A stretch of DNA of 64,000 bases from assembly GCA_963971305.1 (NCBI GenBank), contig OZ020317.1, positions 18,432,001-18,496,000 on the forward strand, written 5' to 3'. The notes under the pieces were generated by a model. That model saw nothing but the letters and a program-made list of their open reading frames with translations. It ran no database searches and had not been told where the DNA came from. This DNA is from Arcuatula senhousia. Its lineage: Eukaryota; Mollusca; Bivalvia; Mytilida; Mytilidae. Shown here piece after piece: positions 52,190 through 63,600 of this stretch (positions within the stretch are counted from its first letter, which is position 1; every line of letters starts with the position of its first letter). A program made the position numbers and the translations under genes.

Positions 52190-55100
52190 GTAAGTCTGTT
52201 TTTTTCAAGAAACATGATACATGTAGTTGGGTAGTCAAGATCGTCAATATTTTTCGTTGTTAATTTACTTTATTGTTGTTGTTTTTTTGTTTTCTTTTAT
52301 ACTATCTAATTTGAAATTAATTTTAAGGCCGTAGAAAGGCGCTTAAATTTCATTTCATTGTTATTTGCTTCGTTAATGAGAGTTTAAAACAAGTAAATAC
52401 CCGGCCGGGATAGCCGGGTTTCAATCAATGCTTGGAAATGATTAGGTCTATAGTTTATAGTTTCCATAGTGTTTGTTTTATATTCTTAAATTGGTTTGAT
52501 GCAGTTTTTTTTAAGTTTGTTTCTATATCTTATCTATTGGATTTGTATTTTTATTCATAAGCATATTAGTTTTTAACGGAAACTTTCGTATCCATTCCGG
52601 TTGGGTTTCCAATGTTAATAATAGTAGTTTCAAAATGGCGGAAAATATGAAACGAGAAAATTGACACTACTGACTACCCTCGTAAATCGTCCTGCAAATT
52701 TAAACATATGCAGTACTAATGTTAAGTATGTTTAAATCTGAACACATTCATCAAAGTAATTAACGAACTGATACCGCAAAAGGCATTGAAGTTGTACTAC
52801 CATATTATACAGTAGTCATTTTACATACATGAGAGGGATGGAAAGGAGGGCCCCCTCCAAATCTGCTCCCCGCCCCTTCCACGCCACCTCAAACCCGGTA
52901 ACCTTGTCCGCCCCTGTACCCTGCTCCCCATGGTTTTTTATATAGAGATATTTAATTTTTTTTCGTAACAAGTCCCTGTGCATGGCCCCACCCCTTCTAC
53001 ACCCATTCCCCGTCCCCCCTGTCCACCCCCTCATACATGTTAATTACTGTCATGTACATGTATGTATCATGATTGACATGATTCATTGAAATAAGTGAAA
53101 GAAAATAATGAGATGTGGAATAAGTGTGCACGACAAAACCCACAATCAAGCGGCAATTCAGAAAAACCACAATATTAATGGACAACTGCCAGCAGCCTTC
53201 AACGAGGCCATTAGGCGCTGCTCATTTTGTAATTGGCCCATGGTCTAAATAAAATGCATATAATTCAAATCCAGTCCTGAAATAGTCATAGATAGGCCCC
53301 CTTCTTAAACAAGGAACAGAAAACATCAAAAAGACAAGTACAAACGAAAGCTTTGTCAACGATTCCTGGCTTAGGACAGGCACATATAATATGTGGTGGG
53401 ACTAAACTAGTTTGTTGGGCCCATCCTTCCCCCTATCAATATTCCTTGACAAAGCACAAAAACTAAACACACAATAAAAATCAAATTGATCAAAGTTCAA
53501 TTCCACAAGAGAGATCGAACCTTAGACAAAAGACAACAAGAACAAGCAAAAGGGTGGTAAAGGAGCTCTGTATAGAACACTCGCTGTTACTGACAGCTAG
53601 CTGAGAATCATCAATTGACTGATGTAAAAAATCAAACATATCAATTTTAAATCCGACACAACACATCAAACAATAATGCTTTGTCATCACGTAAAACCTT
53701 CATGCTTGATCGCAATTTGATTCATGACTTCAATCTGTTGGAGAATTAGTTTGTACATTTTTTACCTATAAATATTGACCCAGGAGACTTAATTTTCAAT
53801 ATTCTTTAATTTGTATAGTATAATACTTAATGGCGTTAATCCATTTTATGACCGTTATTTATCTTCTTCCTGTTTATGGAATATTTTAATATGTAGACAT
53901 CCGACAGACAGCTTCCATTGAATACCACCATTCTTTGGAATAGATTAATCAGCTAAGCTTTCTATTTTTGGTATGCAGCTTAAGGTAGGGGTCTCATATG
54001 CCCCAGGTCAGATCTTTTCCAGGTCTGTAACTTACCTATTGTAAAGCGAGCAGACTTAGAATTTTTGCTATCAGTCTGGGGACCCATGAACCAAAGGGCT
54101 GTCCAGGATCATCAAAGCCTTAATCAAAATTTAGTTCCATTTTTACTGTTTTTTATATTTGTAAATAGATCCAATTTGCATTGACAATCTTGACACAATC
54201 ATGACAATGGAATCTATTAACTTTATTTATTTTTCTTATTTTAGAGAACCCAAATTAGTGAGAGACAGCTTCAAATCCTTGAGACAATGTACAAAGATGG
54301 AATGACTTCAAAAGGGAAAACATGTGAAGCCATGCAAAGAATGGCAGTAGAAAAAACTGATTTACCTCTGCAAGTTGTAAAGGTACTTTTAAATTCCTAT
54401 AGTTTACTGTATGATAAATATAAAGGTGAATTGTAAATAGTTCTTGTTATATTGGAAACTACGTACCATATTATAGAAACCCTCTCCATGGTTAATATGA
54501 ACATTTATTTAATATGATGCAGGTTAAACCTGATAAGCTCCCGCAGATTAAGTAACTTTCTTGTATATATGGTGCCTCATAATTTAATTAAAGCAAGAAC
54601 TCATTACCTTTCAATAATAGCAAGAAACGCACGCTTTTGCATGATTTTGATAAAAGGAACGTGCTTGCAAACAGAACAAGGAAGTGAATTTGTGCGGACC
54701 TCGCAGAGGACATCCTAACGAATTTCTACTTTCATTTCGAAATCAAAGCCGGTTAGAGAGAAAATAACAAAAACAAATTTGTTTACAAAGGACAAAGTAA
54801 ATGCAATAACTACAGGGAATGAAATTTGTCTGCTGAAATATTCAAGTTAAATATTAGAACAAAAGCAGTGGCATTGCATTAGACATGTTATATGCTGGTT
54901 TAATTTTAGGATTGGATTGGGAACAAGAACAAGACAGAGAGTGGCAGGAAGTATGTGTACCACAAAAGTAGTTACACAAAAGGGATGTCAGCATTTAATT
55001 CCTTTGTTAGTGAAAAGAAAGGTATATTTAAAAAGATATGTTTAGCATTTAGAGTATTTATGTGTTACAAAAACAATGTTTGTTGTGTACTAAGTTTTCA

Positions 55101-58100
55101 AATACACACATTTAAATTAGTTTAAATTCTGATTTATTGATTATTATTTGCTTAAGGTCATGTTGTCAATATTGAAGCAATTATTAGGATTTAAACAAGT
55201 TGTAAAAGTTTGATATAAAACAAAGTCCAAAGACTGTAAATAAAACAAAAAATGACTTAATTAATCTTTCTTAGAATAAGAACTCAATTATACAATCTTT
55301 CCATTAAAGTAAGGTATATACCTAACAAGAGAAAAGATTCTTTAAGAAATATAAATAACTAGTCATATTTTAGACTAGCCATATTATAATCTATATTTTC
55401 TGTATTTAAGAGCAGTTTGAAAAGATCTCTGACTGGGCTCCAGCATGGAACCGCCTCTCAGATGAGGAAAAAGATAGTTACAGAATTAAAGCCAAAGAGC
55501 AGATGAGCCACCAAGACAAGCCAAGTGCAGCAAAGTCTTTGCTCAAACAAATTTTTAAACTGGTAAGATCTGTAGTTAAGAACGTTACAACATTACATTA
55601 TAAGGATTTGTTATATTTAGATAGATGAGAAATAATCAACATTTATTGGATAATCTTGCAAAGAGAGAAATTTTCAAGGGCTGTTCACACCATGTAGACA
55701 GCAGTGAACATTAGTAATTTCTAATTTCTAATGGACTGAGCAGATGATATAAACATTTCAAGAAAATTATCTGTTTAATTGTGAAAAATATTGTGTAACA
55801 AAAAAAAAAGAGAGATTAAAGATCAACTTTACTCATTGTTACTTGAGTAAATTTTTGGTTGGAAAAAATATGTTACTCTAAACAAGTATTTTATTTTTAT
55901 TATTTCAAAATGTATACTTAAGTAATTTTTTTTACTTGATTGTTTGTTAATTTTGATTCAATCTTCCCTCTTTAAAACATTTTATCTTTATTCATATGCA
56001 CTTTCAGTAACATTAACCTATGCTTTTGAATATTAACATTCTGTCTGTCCAAATAATTGAATGCTGTAGTCTTTCATAATATTTTTTTCAAACATACTCA
56101 AACCTATAGTCATGATAGTATGATAAGCATGATATTTATTTTAAAGGTGGTAGATATTGGATTATGTGGTGTGGACCTTGCTGTACTTGGAGTCGATAAA
56201 AATGATGGGAAAGAGATCTTCTTTGGTGAAGAAAAGACGGGTGCTTTCTTTTCTTCACATCCCAAAGTTCTTGAAGACTTGTATTATTTCCATTCATTTA
56301 GTACTGGTAAATAGTTATATGATAAATTTTCTCCTTTTTTTTACAACTCAAATGTTTTTTTATGAGCACATGATGTAGGTTTTTGTTTCTTTTTTGTCCC
56401 ATATTCAAAATCATAGCAGAGACATGTAATCTCTTTTATGGCCACAATCACCAGTGTATTTTTATGATTCACACACAGATCATAATATATTTTCTTGAAA
56501 AGATTTGGTATTGTTTCCATTGTTTTTAGATTTTATCATATTTGTATACTATGTGATAAATTATAACAGATCCAGATCATTTGAATATTCTCTTGATTTT
56601 ATTCTAAAGTACAAGTCCTCCCATAACTTGAAGTACTTGGCACCAATGTTACTTTGATAAGTCCCTTGTTGCAAATCATTATGACTATCTAGGAATATAT
56701 ATATAACATTTAAACTTGTTTGCCTAATTTAAGCAAGATATGTAAAATTTGTCATGTTTAAATAATGTTGTGAAGTAAATACTGAGTTTACGAACCAAGG
56801 TCCAATGTACCTTTTTGTTAATTTTGCAGGTTCAGAAACAAAAGAAACAAAATTAAGTTTAAAAGAGCTGAGAAAAAAAGCACAAGATCACATGAATGAA
56901 TTGTACTGTAAGTTTAATCAATGTTACAAAGATAGAAAAATTTTCATTACAAATATTATGGAGGTTTATTACATAGATGCATGAGAAATACCGATTGTTC
57001 CATGTGAAATAAAATCTGGTAAATTCACAGTGTGAAATAACCAAAATATTTTCACTATTGTGTCCTTTTCGGTCAATCTCAATTATGACGTCGTCAATTG
57101 TATTGTGTTGTCTGCATTACTCCTGCGGTCGGAATTGATACGCCATTCAAATCAAATTATTATAAACAATTAAATAGCGGTATTTTATCTATGTAATAGA
57201 TACGATAATCAATTAGGTCTCATGAGTAACCAAAATATAATCACTCGATCGGGAACGCACTGAGATTTAACTTGTGCGCTGAACAAGGTCAGTGCACTCG
57301 TTATATCTGTGTCCGTTTACCGCCCCGTGATCATATTTTGGTTATTCGCTCGACCCAATTAATTATCCTATAAATCATAAAGAGTAACATTTCTTCTTTC
57401 TGATGGTGTCTTAGTTATTGAAATTGGTGAAATAATAAGAAAGTTATGTAGGTTTAAAGTGTGATAGTCGGACTAAATCCAACTTTTTTTAAATGGCATG
57501 ATGTAATCAAGCAAACAGAGCAGTGTTTTGAACAGCACACACTATTCATGAAAAGAGGCATAAAATTTACACATGACTGACCATTTTGCTTCTCGATTAT
57601 AAACCACATATTGGCCTATTATACATGATTATACAGACTTCACTACTTTTTGTGTCTATTATTTTAGCCATTGCTAGTGGAAAGAGTTTACCTTTCCCAT
57701 ACAAGAAGGTAACTGATGGGCAGATCGCAGTCCATGGTTTTCCAGAGACCCTTCAGCCATTGAGGACAGTTTCAAACTATGGGGAAAAGAATTTGAACCT
57801 GATTCTTTCAGTGAAAGAAATATTTATTGAAAGGTGAAAAATAAATTTTAGTTTGACAAGTTTTGATATACAGTAGTCCCCCCGGTTTAAGGCCACCCCC
57901 CCCCCATATAAGGCCACTCCCCTTATGTGGCCACAATTCTTTGGCAACAACCACTTTTAATTCAAAAGTACCCCCCATATAGGGCCACCCCAATATAAGG
58001 CCACTCCCCTTATGTGGCCACAATTCTTTGGCAACAACCACTTAAAATTCAAGTAATTCATTCCACCCATATAAGGCCACCTCCCTGATGTGGCCAGAGG

Positions 58101-60396
58101 CTGTCAAAATTGTCAAATTCCTTCTATTTATTTCCAAAAAATAAAAAATCTGAACTATTTTTAATATTTTAATCAAGAATGTATTTCATATAAAAAGCTT
58201 TTTTAGTGTGTTTATCTATTTGTCAGATTTATTTATTGCTATATTTTAGCCTGTTTTATATATTTATCTTACTTTGGAAAATTTTAACAATTGATATAAA
58301 TGAAAATAAAAAAAAATATCTACAAATCAAAAGGAACATGGCTTCCAAGACATATAATGAAGTGTTTTTATTTCAATAAGTGATCAGACAATATGTCTGC
58401 AGGCTTTTTATAATTATGGTTGAAAAACTGTCAATAACTTATTAAACCTATTAAGATATTAATAAAAAATATAATGAACCCAAGCTCAGAACAATTATAC
58501 ACATGTACTACAAAAACACATCTTGAATTATCCCCCCACGAAAGGCCACCTCCATTATAAGGCCACTTTTCTTTGGCAACGAGGGTGGCCTTATAAAGGG
58601 GGGACTACTGTATATGGAATTCATGGGATAAAAACACATGTATGATGTTACTTAGTAACTGTTTTACTTAATACTATCTAATATAAGTTTTGGTTTTAAG
58701 CAGTTTGAACAGTATATTGTATGCTTTTTGAAGTACACCATCATATTTTTAGATATATATATCTTAACAATTTGATTATTTATTTCAGTATTGCTCAGAA
58801 TCAAGAAATAGTTGCAGATGGGCGTCGTGAAGAACAAGCCCCTGTATTAGGTATGTCATTTTTTTATTAGGTATGTCATTTTTTTTGTCATGATATTGGT
58901 GTCATTTAAAACTACAGGATTATGAAGAACCCTGTATATTTGATGCACTGAACATTTTGTCCTTACATTTATCATGTTCATTTTGGACATACTATCAATC
59001 TTTTACTATTGGACAAATTATTTTTTTTAAAATTGAATATAGAGGAGAATGCACGCGCAGGTTAACAGTTTTCAAAAGAATTCTACTGTTATATGTTGAT
59101 TATTCTTCAGTAAAGAGCAGGTGTACCTTTATTTTACTCCCTTAAACTTTTCACACTTTTAAACTGTTTAATCGAGAAATAAATTGGCATTATAGAGTAA
59201 CATTTTCCTGGAACACACAGTGATGAAAGTTGGAAAAAAAAATAAATGTAATAAACATTTTAGACACAGGAAGCAAGAGAAATGGAAAAACAAAACAAAA
59301 AAGAGAAAAGAAAAAATCAGTGGCTTCTTCAAGCAGGGGGTGAATCTGACAGGAATTAATTTGGTGTGGCCCAATACTGTCATTCACAAACAACTTATTA
59401 AAAAAATGATAGAGAACTTGGAACCTTTTTTAATCAATAATATGCATGAATAAAAAAAGTATGATAAAGTTTTGACTACCAAATATTCACAATTATTAGG
59501 TGGGAAAATGTGACAGGTTGTACTTAGACAGGCCATAATGTCATTGTTTTATTTCAATTGATATTTCAATTGAACCAATGTTTTCCAGGACAATAGTACA
59601 TGTATGTCTGAATATTATTATTTACAAAGTAACAATAAAAAAACAAATGTTAATTGTATTTCTGTAAAACTTCATTTATCCATAGTTCTAAATTGTGGGG
59701 GCAGTTTAATTGTTTCATTGATTTGAAGACAAAGTTTTTAAAGGAATATGTGCTGGATTTTTTTTCATTAAATTTTACCTAAGCCTCAACCTTTTAATAC
59801 TGTGGTCAGATGCTGATATAAAATGAAAAACTAAATATATTTTTTTTAATTTCTAAATGATTGTTACTGTAAAATGTGTAAAATGAAACTGAACTGCATT
59901 CAGAAAAATGGCAATTTACACAATTTTCAGCATTATTAAGATACATTTTGGACTAGAAAAGTATCTCTGCAAATAAGACTAGCAAGAAACTACTAGATAT
60001 TTTTTTATTTTTGATATTGCTTATGTAAACCTACTTTAAAAATATGAACTTGTTTCTCATGTGTGGTTAATGTTTTCTGGTCCAAAATTTGCCTTAAAAC
60101 CATAAAATTTTCTCATATTTTGTCATTTTTGCTAAAATCATTTAAATCATGACATATTAATATTAACATGTTTTACTTAACTATATATTGTATCCTGAAA
60201 TGGACACTTTTGCATAACTTTCACATTTAAAAAAGGCCTCATGGCTCCTACTTCTTTACCTGTAAAAACATATTTTAACAGCAGAAAATTGAAAATAACA
60301 AAGTTTGTTTACATATACATGTAACATAATATTTTTTACTTTTAGATCTCAACCAAACAGAAAATTCTGCTGTTACATCAGAGATATCAGATATAG
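52184..60396 (+). CDS. homeodomain + HMG-box-like protein (gene-level entry)
   Basis: Exons: 52184-52189 (ATGCCT), 54245-54382, 54910-55021, 55411-55562, 56147-56306, 56830-56907, 57668-57833, 58789-58850 and 60346-60396; all junctions are GT-AG and phase-consistent, giving 308 residues. Residues 3-63 resemble a homeodomain (QISERQLQILETMY; helix 3 LPLQVVKDWIGNKNK with Trp50 and Asn53 in the positions of W48 and N51). Residues 70-118 resemble part of an HMG box (SAFNSFVSEKK; WNRLSDEEKDSYRIKAKE) without its middle helix. The second half is unrecognised. Probably nuclear and DNA-binding. The 3' end is unresolved: reading through the last donor stays open to a stop near 60674; an alternative 35-base last exon at 61297-61331 would overlap an antisense exon. 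Confidence 0.65.
52835..53040. other. C-rich patch in intron 1
   Basis: gggccccctccaaatctgctccccgcccc-like text recurs twice (about 52845-52925 and 52982-53032) within otherwise AT-rich DNA. No gene seen. Confidence 0.4.
53096..53261 (-). repeat. R4 dispersed element (reverse full copy)
   Basis: Reverse counterpart of 33684-33846, from tgaaagaaaataatgagatg to ctaaataaaatgcata. Lies in intron 1 of the homeobox/HMG gene. Confidence 0.75.
53265..54240. other. intron 1, remaining part, nothing recognised
   Basis: No shared repeat or frame of protein character. The end is a polypyrimidine-rich acceptor for the next exon. Confidence 0.4.
54245..54382 (+). CDS. homeodomain exon
   Basis: Acceptor cttattttag; 46 codons RTQISERQLQILETMYKDGM to TDLPLQVVK; donor AAG|GTACTT. 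It encodes helices 1, 2 and the start of helix 3 of a divergent homeodomain with extra residues between helices 1 and 2. Introns inside helix 3 occur in several homeobox classes. Confidence 0.7.
54910..55021 (+). CDS. exon: homeodomain helix 3 end and HMG-like start
   Basis: Acceptor ggtttaattttag; DWIGNKNKTESGRKYVYHKS and YTKGMSAFNSFVSEKK; donor AAAG|GTATAT (phase 1). WIGNKN aligns with the WFQNRR recognition-helix motif, keeping Trp and Asn but with Gly in place of Gln50. Confidence 0.7.
55411..55562 (+). CDS. HMG-like exon
   Basis: Acceptor tctgtatttaag; EQFEKISDWAPAWNRLSDEE, KDSYRIKAKEQMSHQDKPSA and AKSLLKQIFKL; donor CTG|GTAAGA. W..LSDEEKD.Y..KAKE is the C-terminal signature of HMG boxes. 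Confidence 0.7.
56147..56306 (+). CDS. exon of unrecognised C-terminal domain, part 1
   Basis: Acceptor tttattttaaag; VVDIGLCGVDLAVLGVDKND and FFSSHPKVLEDLYYFHSFST; donor ACTG|GTAAAT. The IGLCGVDLAVLGV stretch is hydrophobic but too short to call a membrane span. Confidence 0.65.
56830..56907 (+). CDS. exon of C-terminal domain, part 2
   Basis: Acceptor gttaattttgcag; SETKETKLSLKELRKKAQDH and MNELY; donor TACT|GTAAGT. A charged helix. Confidence 0.65.
57204..57367. repeat. foldback (long palindrome), family F copy 3
   Basis: gataatcaattaggtctcat-gagtaaccaaaatataatcac pairs with gtgatcatattttggttatt-cgctcgacccaattaattatc. The core cttgtgcgctgaacaaggtcagtgcac carries GCGC.GAACAAG as in the copies at 8008 and 23644. 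It lies in an intron of the homeobox/HMG gene. Confidence 0.8.
57668..57833 (+). CDS. exon of C-terminal domain, part 3
   Basis: Acceptor tctattattttag; IASGKSLPFPYKKVTDGQIA, VHGFPETLQPLRTVSNYGEK and NLNLILSVKEIFIE; donor GAAAG|GTGAAA (phase 2). Confidence 0.65.
57871..58610. mobile_element. 740-bp TIR element (MITE) in intron
   Basis: Ends cagtagtccccccggtttaa-ggccac and the inverse of cagtagtcccccctttata-aggccac are flanked by TA on both sides, fitting a Tc1/mariner-type MITE. The left part contains tandem ccatataaggccactcccct-tatgtggcc units. No coding frame. Confidence 0.85.
58789..58850 (+). CDS. exon of C-terminal domain, part 4
   Basis: Acceptor gattatttatttcag; SIAQNQEIVADGRREEQAPV followed by L; donor TTAG|GTATGT. 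The sequence gtatgtcattttttta is duplicated directly after the exon (ttaggtatgtcattttttt occurs twice at 58846-58885), so two donors 21 bases apart exist. Confidence 0.6.
58890..60340. other. intron, AT-rich, nothing recognised
   Basis: Only A/T-rich sequence and short frames such as 59220-59453 (Lys-rich) without domain character. Confidence 0.45.
60346..60396 (+). CDS. last supported exon of homeobox/HMG gene
   Basis: Acceptor tttttacttttag; DLNQTENSAVTSEISDI; possible donor ATAG|GTAATA (phase 1). If the donor is not used the frame stays open to about 60674, but the last part of that extension is antisense to the exon at 60593-60640, so its coding nature is doubtful. Confidence 0.5.
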   Translation: MSTKQKILLLHQRYQI

Positions 60397-60592
60397 GTAA
60401 TAATTTTCTATGTCAAAAAGGACAAAACATACCAACAATCAGTTCAATGTTTTATGTTAATAAGAAAAGTGGTGGAATATTGGAGTATGACAGGGAGACA
60501 TACAGTATAAACATAAAGTCCAAGTGGCTTTCAGCGAAGGAGACTGATTTTAACAACAATTTTTCTTTGTTCTTTACTTTTGTAACACTTAC

Positions 60593-60640
60593 CTTTCAAT
60601 CTTCATTTCAATATCTTTCTTTTCATCGTCTGTATCAGCT
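60593..60640 (-). CDS. tentative 3' exon of KDZ-like gene
   Basis: KADTDDEKKDIEMKIE with donor GAAAG|GTAAGT; the acceptor gttacaaag is weak in pyrimidines. It is kept because phase and charged-helix character continue those of the previous exon. A further exon is implied downstream in the gene. Confidence 0.4.
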
Positions 60641-63600
60641 CTTTGTAACTGTCCCCTTTAAAACAAGACTATGATTCAATACACATGACATATAAGGGTT
60701 ATTCCAGATAATTGTATGGGGGGGGGGGGGGGTCAGAAGGCACTTTAATTAAAATTGTATGGGTGGTGGTATTTTTAGATATTTCTCAAATGCAACATTA
60801 AGGGAAACAAAATTAAATTTTATGCATGGTGGGTATAATAAAAAAGTGCCTTCCGACCCCCTCCCCCCCCATACATTTATTTCTGGAATAGCCCTAAGAA
60901 TTATCTTTAATTAAAGTACTTAAACAGCTTTAAATAAGTTCTTTCCTTCTTTCTAATGTAATATTTTAATTATATTTCTGCCTTTTTTGTGCATTTATAG
61001 AAGTGATGTTAAAATTTGAATACAATATATATCAATAAACCTAATCAATGAAAAACTAAATTTTTACTTGAACAAGTAAATCTGGGAGCTTATTCTCACA
61101 TGTGATACCTCCGCTGCCAAATTATGTCTTGCGGAGAAACAGAAAGTGGATAACTTAGCTGCATATCATCAGTATACACCATATGGTACTTAAGGATAAA
61201 GCTGTTTACAAAATATCAGATCTCTACCCCATATAGTCCCTTCTACTTTAAAGCATGGGTATAATGAACTTACTTCTCCAAATCTACTTTTTGCAGACAT
61301 TCAGCATATTGTTCGTCAGCTGTCAAGGTAGATGCTTAAATAAAAGAAATTTGTGAATGAGTTCTACATCTCTTTTGTATATCAAGCATATTTAATTAAT
61401 TAAACTGCAATAAATAAATGTAAAAAACACAAAATTCACATCAAGCTTGTTTGAAATGTTCACACAGTGAATTTGATTTCTGTTTAAGTTAAAGTTAAAC
61501 TTCAGTCGTAAAAGGAATAAAAAATAAATACTATTACACTGTAGTTGATTTTACTTCATGAAGATGTAGTTTATTTACAACAGTCGGATTTATTAAGTGC
61601 AATATTTTCTTCAGTTTTTTTTTTCATAAAGATTTTTAGCATGTCAATATAAGGATTCGTTTTTGGTAGGTAACAGTTTATTTTCCTGCTGCTGAATTGA
61701 TTATAATAAAGATTCTTACACCCAGGAATCAAAATATTTAGCAATTTTGACTTTTCAATTTGTTGTATTAATAAAGTTGATATATTGTACAATTGTGGTA
61801 TAGAGGAATAGAGCAAAAGTTCTACCTTTTATATCTTCCCTTGCACAGAGGGCCTTCCAGTCAGTAAACCAGGTATCAATCCTATCTTCTGTTTCTAAAA
61901 CATAATATTAATTATTATCATAAACCATGTTACCTTAGATATACAAATTCTTAAAACATCCTCTGATGCAAATAAATATTTGTAAAGAATACTGTTATAT
62001 AAGTTTACTTAAAATGACAAAGTAAATGCTTCAAATACACGTGTACACACCCAAGTATAGCTTTTTTACTGGAATGTTTTAAATATCATGAATATAGATA
62101 TTATTATTTTTTTCTTCAAATTCATTCTTGTTTCAATATATAAAAAAAACTAGAAGCTGTCTCTCTGATGGAATGACTCACAATAATGTATATAATTTTT
62201 AAAATGCAAAATTGAAAAAAAGAGTGCGAGGTCAAAATTTATTAGTTCACTCATTTCTGGTAAACACTACTGATCCAGGAGAAAACCACCAATGTTTTAA
62301 TTTGCATGTATGTAACATTTCAATATAACCATTTAACTCTGAAAGTAATGTTTTGATGGTATCTTCCGTTTCTACCAATATCTGTCGGCACCTTTTCCTC
62401 TTTTCTGCCATTCTATGATCTGAAAGTGACAAAACACTGTGCATTTCTAGAAGTAAACGAAAAACAGCAATTTTACCTCCAAAAATTAAAAAAGAAAATA
62501 AATTCAGCATTAATGTATGATGGGATAAAACAAAAAATGTGTGTGTCCCACCTGTACATTTATTACTTGAATAATATCTATGTTAAAAAAGACATTTACG
62601 AAGTAATGTGCTGATAATTTTCAATGGTATTTCATTTCATCATTAAATGACCATAGAATAAGAAAATGTCCAGAAGACAAATGCAACATCTCACAATGTT
62701 TATTTTGTTTCCAGAACGCTGATTGAACGGTATAATTATATATTTTAAAATGATTTATACAGTTTCATGATGCCATATTTCCTTCATGGTAAAGTTACTC
62801 AAAACCTAAGTATACCCCCTTTTCTGTAATGATCTATCATCTAAAGTTTCATGATAATGTCAAACTTCCTTTATGGTAACGTATCTTCAACCTGATTCAG
62901 GATGGACTGACAGACAGACAAACACTATATACCCCTTACTTTTGCATAAGGGACATTAAACAATTTCAATTGCTTTATCTCATAGTCTTTCTTTAGCATA
63001 ACACAATCTCTATTATTTCTCAATTGTTTTTAAAATTTATCAATTTATATGATAAGAACATTACCTAGATTCCAAATAAGTTTGTCTGTTTGATGGAGCA
63101 TTGCCTCTGATAACAAATCCTGTCGATTATTTATAGACATTTCTTTGGTTATTCTTCTGAAACCCCTTAAGTAAGACCAAAGTCTTTCAATACCTTCTCC
63201 ATCTGTCATTCCTGTTGCTTTGGCATATCGCTGTCCATAAGTTAGCTATTGAAAGAAGAGAAAATGGGTCAAAGACAGAAATGGCCGGATTTCGTTTAAC
63301 AGGAAGTAGATGAGCGAAAGACCTGAAATTGAATCCCACTTTATGGGACCCCACCCTAATGCTGTATACCAAATATCAAATGGCTGTGATTAGCAGTTCC
63401 TGAGGAAACTGTTACGAAAGATTTTCCCCGCCGCCCGCCATTCACCATTTTATAACCCAGATTTTCACTAGTAAAATATGGGCAAAGGTGGGAGACATGT
63501 AAATACACCACTAAAACACAAAATAATTGCTCTAGAAGAAAGGTCAACATGTAAACATTGATATTTCCATTAAACTTTTTCTAAATGTTATTTATCATTA

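Noticed and set aside
60447..60674. Independent 75-codon gene
   Set aside because: It is in frame with the exon at 60346-60396 as read-through, and its second half is antisense to a - strand exon.
61297..61331. Terminal exon (with TAG) for the + strand homeobox/HMG gene
   Set aside because: Good acceptor and phase, but it overlaps a better-supported - strand exon; kept only as an alternative.
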